In this document: positions 61,481 to 64,000 of the stretch, in pieces | Position numbering within the stretch: position 1 is the first letter of the stretch | Layout: the number at the start of each line of letters is the position of its first letter | DNA from: Artocarpus heterophyllus | Taxonomy: Eukaryota; Streptophyta; Magnoliopsida; Rosales; Moraceae | Direction of reading: 5' to 3' | Assembly (NCBI GenBank): GCA_025403435.1 | Contig: CM046348.1 | Span: forward strand, 36,762,052-36,826,051 | Length of the DNA: 64,000 bases | The notes under the pieces: generated by a model | Databases searched by the model: none | The model's input: the letters and a program-made list of their open reading frames with translations, nothing else | Told to the model about the DNA's origin: nothing | Translations under genes and position numbers: made by a program

Positions 61481-62600
61481 AAAATAAATTATGTGTTCCA
61501 CATTCATCTTTGCGTGAATTACTTGTTCAGGAAGCACATAGTGGTGGATTAATGGGTCACTTTGGCGTAGCTAAGACTCTAGGAGTCTTGCATGAGCATT
61601 TCTTTTCCCCACACATGAAATGTGATGTAGAGAGGATTTGTGCAAGATGCATTACTTGTAGGAAAGCTAAATCTAGGCAACAACCACAAGGTTTATACAC
61701 ACCACATCCTATTCCTAGTGCACCTTGGGTCAATTTTTCTATGGATTTTGTTTTGGGTTTACCTAGGACTAAGAGGGGGAGAGACTCTATTTTTATGGTT
61801 ATAGATAGGTTCTCTAAGATGGCACACTTTATTGCTTGTCATAAAACCGTTGATGCATCACATATGGCCAATTTATTTTTCTAGGAGATTGTTAGGTAGC
61901 ATGGCATGCCTAGGACCATTGTTTTTGATCAAGACGCAAATTTCTTGAGTTATTTTTGGAAGACTTTATGGGGAAAGTTGGGAACTAAGTTACTATTTTC
62001 TACTACTTGTTACCCATAAACTGATGTCATACAGAAGTAGTGAACAAGACTTTGTCTACCTTGTTGTGTGCTATCATACAAAAGAACTAGAAAACTTGGG
62101 AGGATTGTTTGCCACATATTAAATTTGCTTATAATCGATGTGTTCATTTTGTAACTAAGATTTCACTGTTTGAGATTGTTTATGGTTTTAATCCATTGAC
62201 TCCTTTGAATTTAACTCCTTTACCTTTAAGTGAACGTGTTAACTTAGATGGCAAGAAGAAAGCTAATTTTGTTAATCAGATTCATGAGAAAGTGAAGCAA
62301 CACATAGAGCCATGAATGGAGCAATATGCAAGGCAAGCCAATAAGGGACGTAAGAAGGTTGTCTTTGAACCAGGCTATTGGGTTTGGTTGCATTTAAGGA
62401 AGGATCAATTCCCCGAGAAAAGACGTTCAAAACTCCTTTCGAGGGGTGATGGACCATTTCAGGTGGTGGAGCACATCAATGACAATGCCTATAAGCTTGA
62501 ATTACTAGGTGTGTATGGTGTTAGTATGACCTTTAATATTTTTGACTTATCTCCTTTTGATGCAAATGACGATTTGAGGACAAATCCTTTTCAAGAGGGG
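61481..62600 (+). pseudogene. G2 integrase remnant and C-terminal part
   Basis: Zinc-binding region with H/H and [11 protein letters not shown] (61535-61675), core with [10 protein letters not shown] (first Asp) and [12 protein letters not shown] (second Asp). The third catalytic Glu lies in a frameshifted stretch near 62033. The C-terminal part (62316-62600) has PGYWVWLHLRKDQFPEKRRSK and DGPFQVVEHINDNAYKLEL, the usual integrase C-terminal fold. Stops near 61883, 62020 and 62315. Confidence 0.88.
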
Positions 62601-62605
62601 GAGAA

Positions 62606-63447
62606 TGATGCAAACGATATGCATAACCATACATACAAGAGAAGGAACTAACAAGTGGGCTTGGAGGGACTTAAGGGCAGCGTGTGCATGATCCTTTAAG
62701 CTTGCCAAGTGAGCTAATCACAAGACTTAGAGAAAAGCATGTCAAAGAAACATTAAATGGACAAATCCAACAAGTTAGGGCTGAGACATACATGTGGAGG
62801 CCCAACATGAGTGATCCACGAATTCAAAGAGATTAGTCACCAAGATTAAAGTTCATGAAGATTCTGGATGATGTGGCCTTGCACATATCAGCTTCTTGGA
62901 AACCAAGATTTGCCATGTCAGTAAATCTATCAATCAATTTATTTTATTATTCAAATTTGTGAAGTTCAAATTTCAAATTTGAAAACTTCCTTTTTTTTAG
63001 GGACAGGCTTGTTTAGTATTAAGATAAGATAATAATGATCTAGCTTTTATGAGAATAGGATAAGATTATCTAGCTAAATGCTATTCAAATTAGAATAAGA
63101 ATATCGAGCTGAATCCTATTCAAATTTAAGCATTAATTTTGAATTTTTAGGGATTTGGAGGCTGAAAATTTGTGGCCTATATATAGTGTAATGTTTAGAA
63201 TATTTTCAATCAACAATTCAGATTATTTAGTTAAAGAAAGTGTGCTTATTCTTGAGAGGACTTTTGGACTTATCACGTTAATTCTTGTGGCGTTCAAACA
63301 ACCAAATTTATCATCTTGATTCTTGAGTTGTTCTTGAGATTCTTGGTGTGGCGTTTTCAAACAACTATTCTTGGTTCTTATCTTGCTGGGTAACAGGTTA
63401 AGGCTCAACAAACTTGTGTCTTAAAGATTTTGGGGTTCAATTCAACA
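62606..63447 (+). repeat. G2 3' LTR
   Basis: About 842 bp starting TGATGCAAACG directly after the purine tract GAGGGGGAGAA. It aligns with 27703-28556. The end at TTCAATTCAACA is the best CA terminus, but no TSD supports it. Confidence 0.78.
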
Positions 63448-64000
63448 TTTGGGTTTGGGTTTTGTCACATCGGTGTTGAGGTTCATATCAGAAGGGAGGT
63501 GAAGGAGAAAATATGTGTGATTATCATTATTTTTGAAAACTGTGTGCCTGGTTTTTATTTGTTGAGAGGATGGATAAAATTAAGGAAGGGATATATTTAG
63601 TATTTTACTTAAGTGTAAATCTATTTTGATTTAAATAACATATTTATTTATGAACTTTCTAAAGTTTAGCCTATTAATTAGGAGAATGAGGGAATTAACG
63701 GATTTTTGAAACTTATCGAAGTGACTAGCAGATTTCAAAAGCATATATATAGTAAATAGCAGATTTTGCGATTAAATAATTATAGACTGTGTAAATAAGA
63801 CATATTTACATTATGAACATGGGGTAAATAAATTATTTGCACCTTAAATCTATTTACTGTGTAAATAAAAACTATTTACACTGTACATAAGGAGGTAAAT
63901 AATTTATTTACACCATAAAACTGCTATTTACTATAAATATTTTCAAAATATGTAATTTACTACAATTAGAGGAAAGAGCAAAATAGCACATTTAGGTTAA
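63448..64000. other. 3' flank, AT-rich, no gene recognised
   Basis: Sequence beyond G2. The only structure seen is the inverted-repeat block at 63748-63935. No open frame with family features. Confidence 0.5.
63748..63935. mobile_element. Possible fold-back/MITE-like inverted repeat
   Basis: TATAGTAAATAGCAG at 63748-63762 and its exact complement at 63921-63935 enclose 188 bp. The inside has further small inverted repeats such as GTGTAAAT...ATTTACAC. No clear TSD and no transposase, so identity is uncertain. Confidence 0.45.

Larger units (their letters stand above)
27703..63447 (+). mobile_element. Ty3/gypsy element G2, interrupted by C3 (with C4) and C5
   Basis: Bounded by two similar LTRs beginning TGATGCAAACGAT (27703 and 62606). 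The internal part is split into leader, gag/protease (48580-50055) and RT-RNase H-integrase (59818-62600). C3 sits in the leader and C5 between protease and RT. Without insertions the element is about 7.0 kb. No matching 5-bp TSD was found at the outer ends, so the 3' boundary is uncertain. Confidence 0.88.

Overview
This 64 kb window is flowering-plant nuclear DNA made almost entirely of nested LTR retrotransposons. The evidence is Ty1/copia and Ty3/gypsy polyproteins, primer-binding sites complementary to initiator tRNA-Met, TG...CA long terminal repeats (LTRs) and 5-bp target-site duplications (TSDs). The species cannot be told from the sequence. No host gene, RNA gene or CRISPR array was found. 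The density of self-nested elements suggests a heterochromatic, gene-poor region (inference).

The layout has two gypsy hosts invaded by five members of one copia family, called C1 to C5 here. Gypsy G1 enters from outside the window: gag at 1-654, the rest of gag-pol at 20085-23860, and a 3' LTR at 23888-26850. C1 (655-20084, + strand, TSD ccaga) sits in its gag. C2 (7969-17641, - strand, TSD gtggt) sits in the RNase H region of C1. After an unassigned spacer (26851-27702) comes gypsy G2 (27703 to about 63447). C3 (28610-47539, +, TSD cttta) lies in the G2 leader, and C4 (34707-44404, +, TSD gagat) lies in the reverse transcriptase region of C3. C5 (50056-59817, -, TSD gagag) lies just after the G2 gag/protease part. 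The 3' flank (63448-64000) is AT-rich and holds a possible fold-back element.

C2 and C4 each keep one uninterrupted 1317-codon Gag-protease-integrase-RT-RNase H polyprotein. C2 has near-identical LTRs (one difference seen by eye) and all expected active-site residues, so it looks very recently active. C4 has a full-length frame but substitutions at the RT YVDD motif and at an RNase H aspartate. C1, C3, C5, G1 and G2 are decayed.

The most unusual structure is non-coding and shared by the copia family. First, a quasi-palindromic decamer (consensus CGGCNNGCCG) recurs every 21-22 bp, both in the LTR upstream of the TATA box and in the long leader between primer-binding site and gag. Second, about six stem-loops lie in tandem just before gag, most with a self-complementary CCTAGG or GGATCC in or next to the loop. 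Third, a conserved donor-like site in the LTR and an acceptor-like site 7 bp before the gag ATG would together remove the primer-binding site and both leader structures. These suggest, as inference, separate packaged and translated RNA forms with kissing-loop dimerisation.
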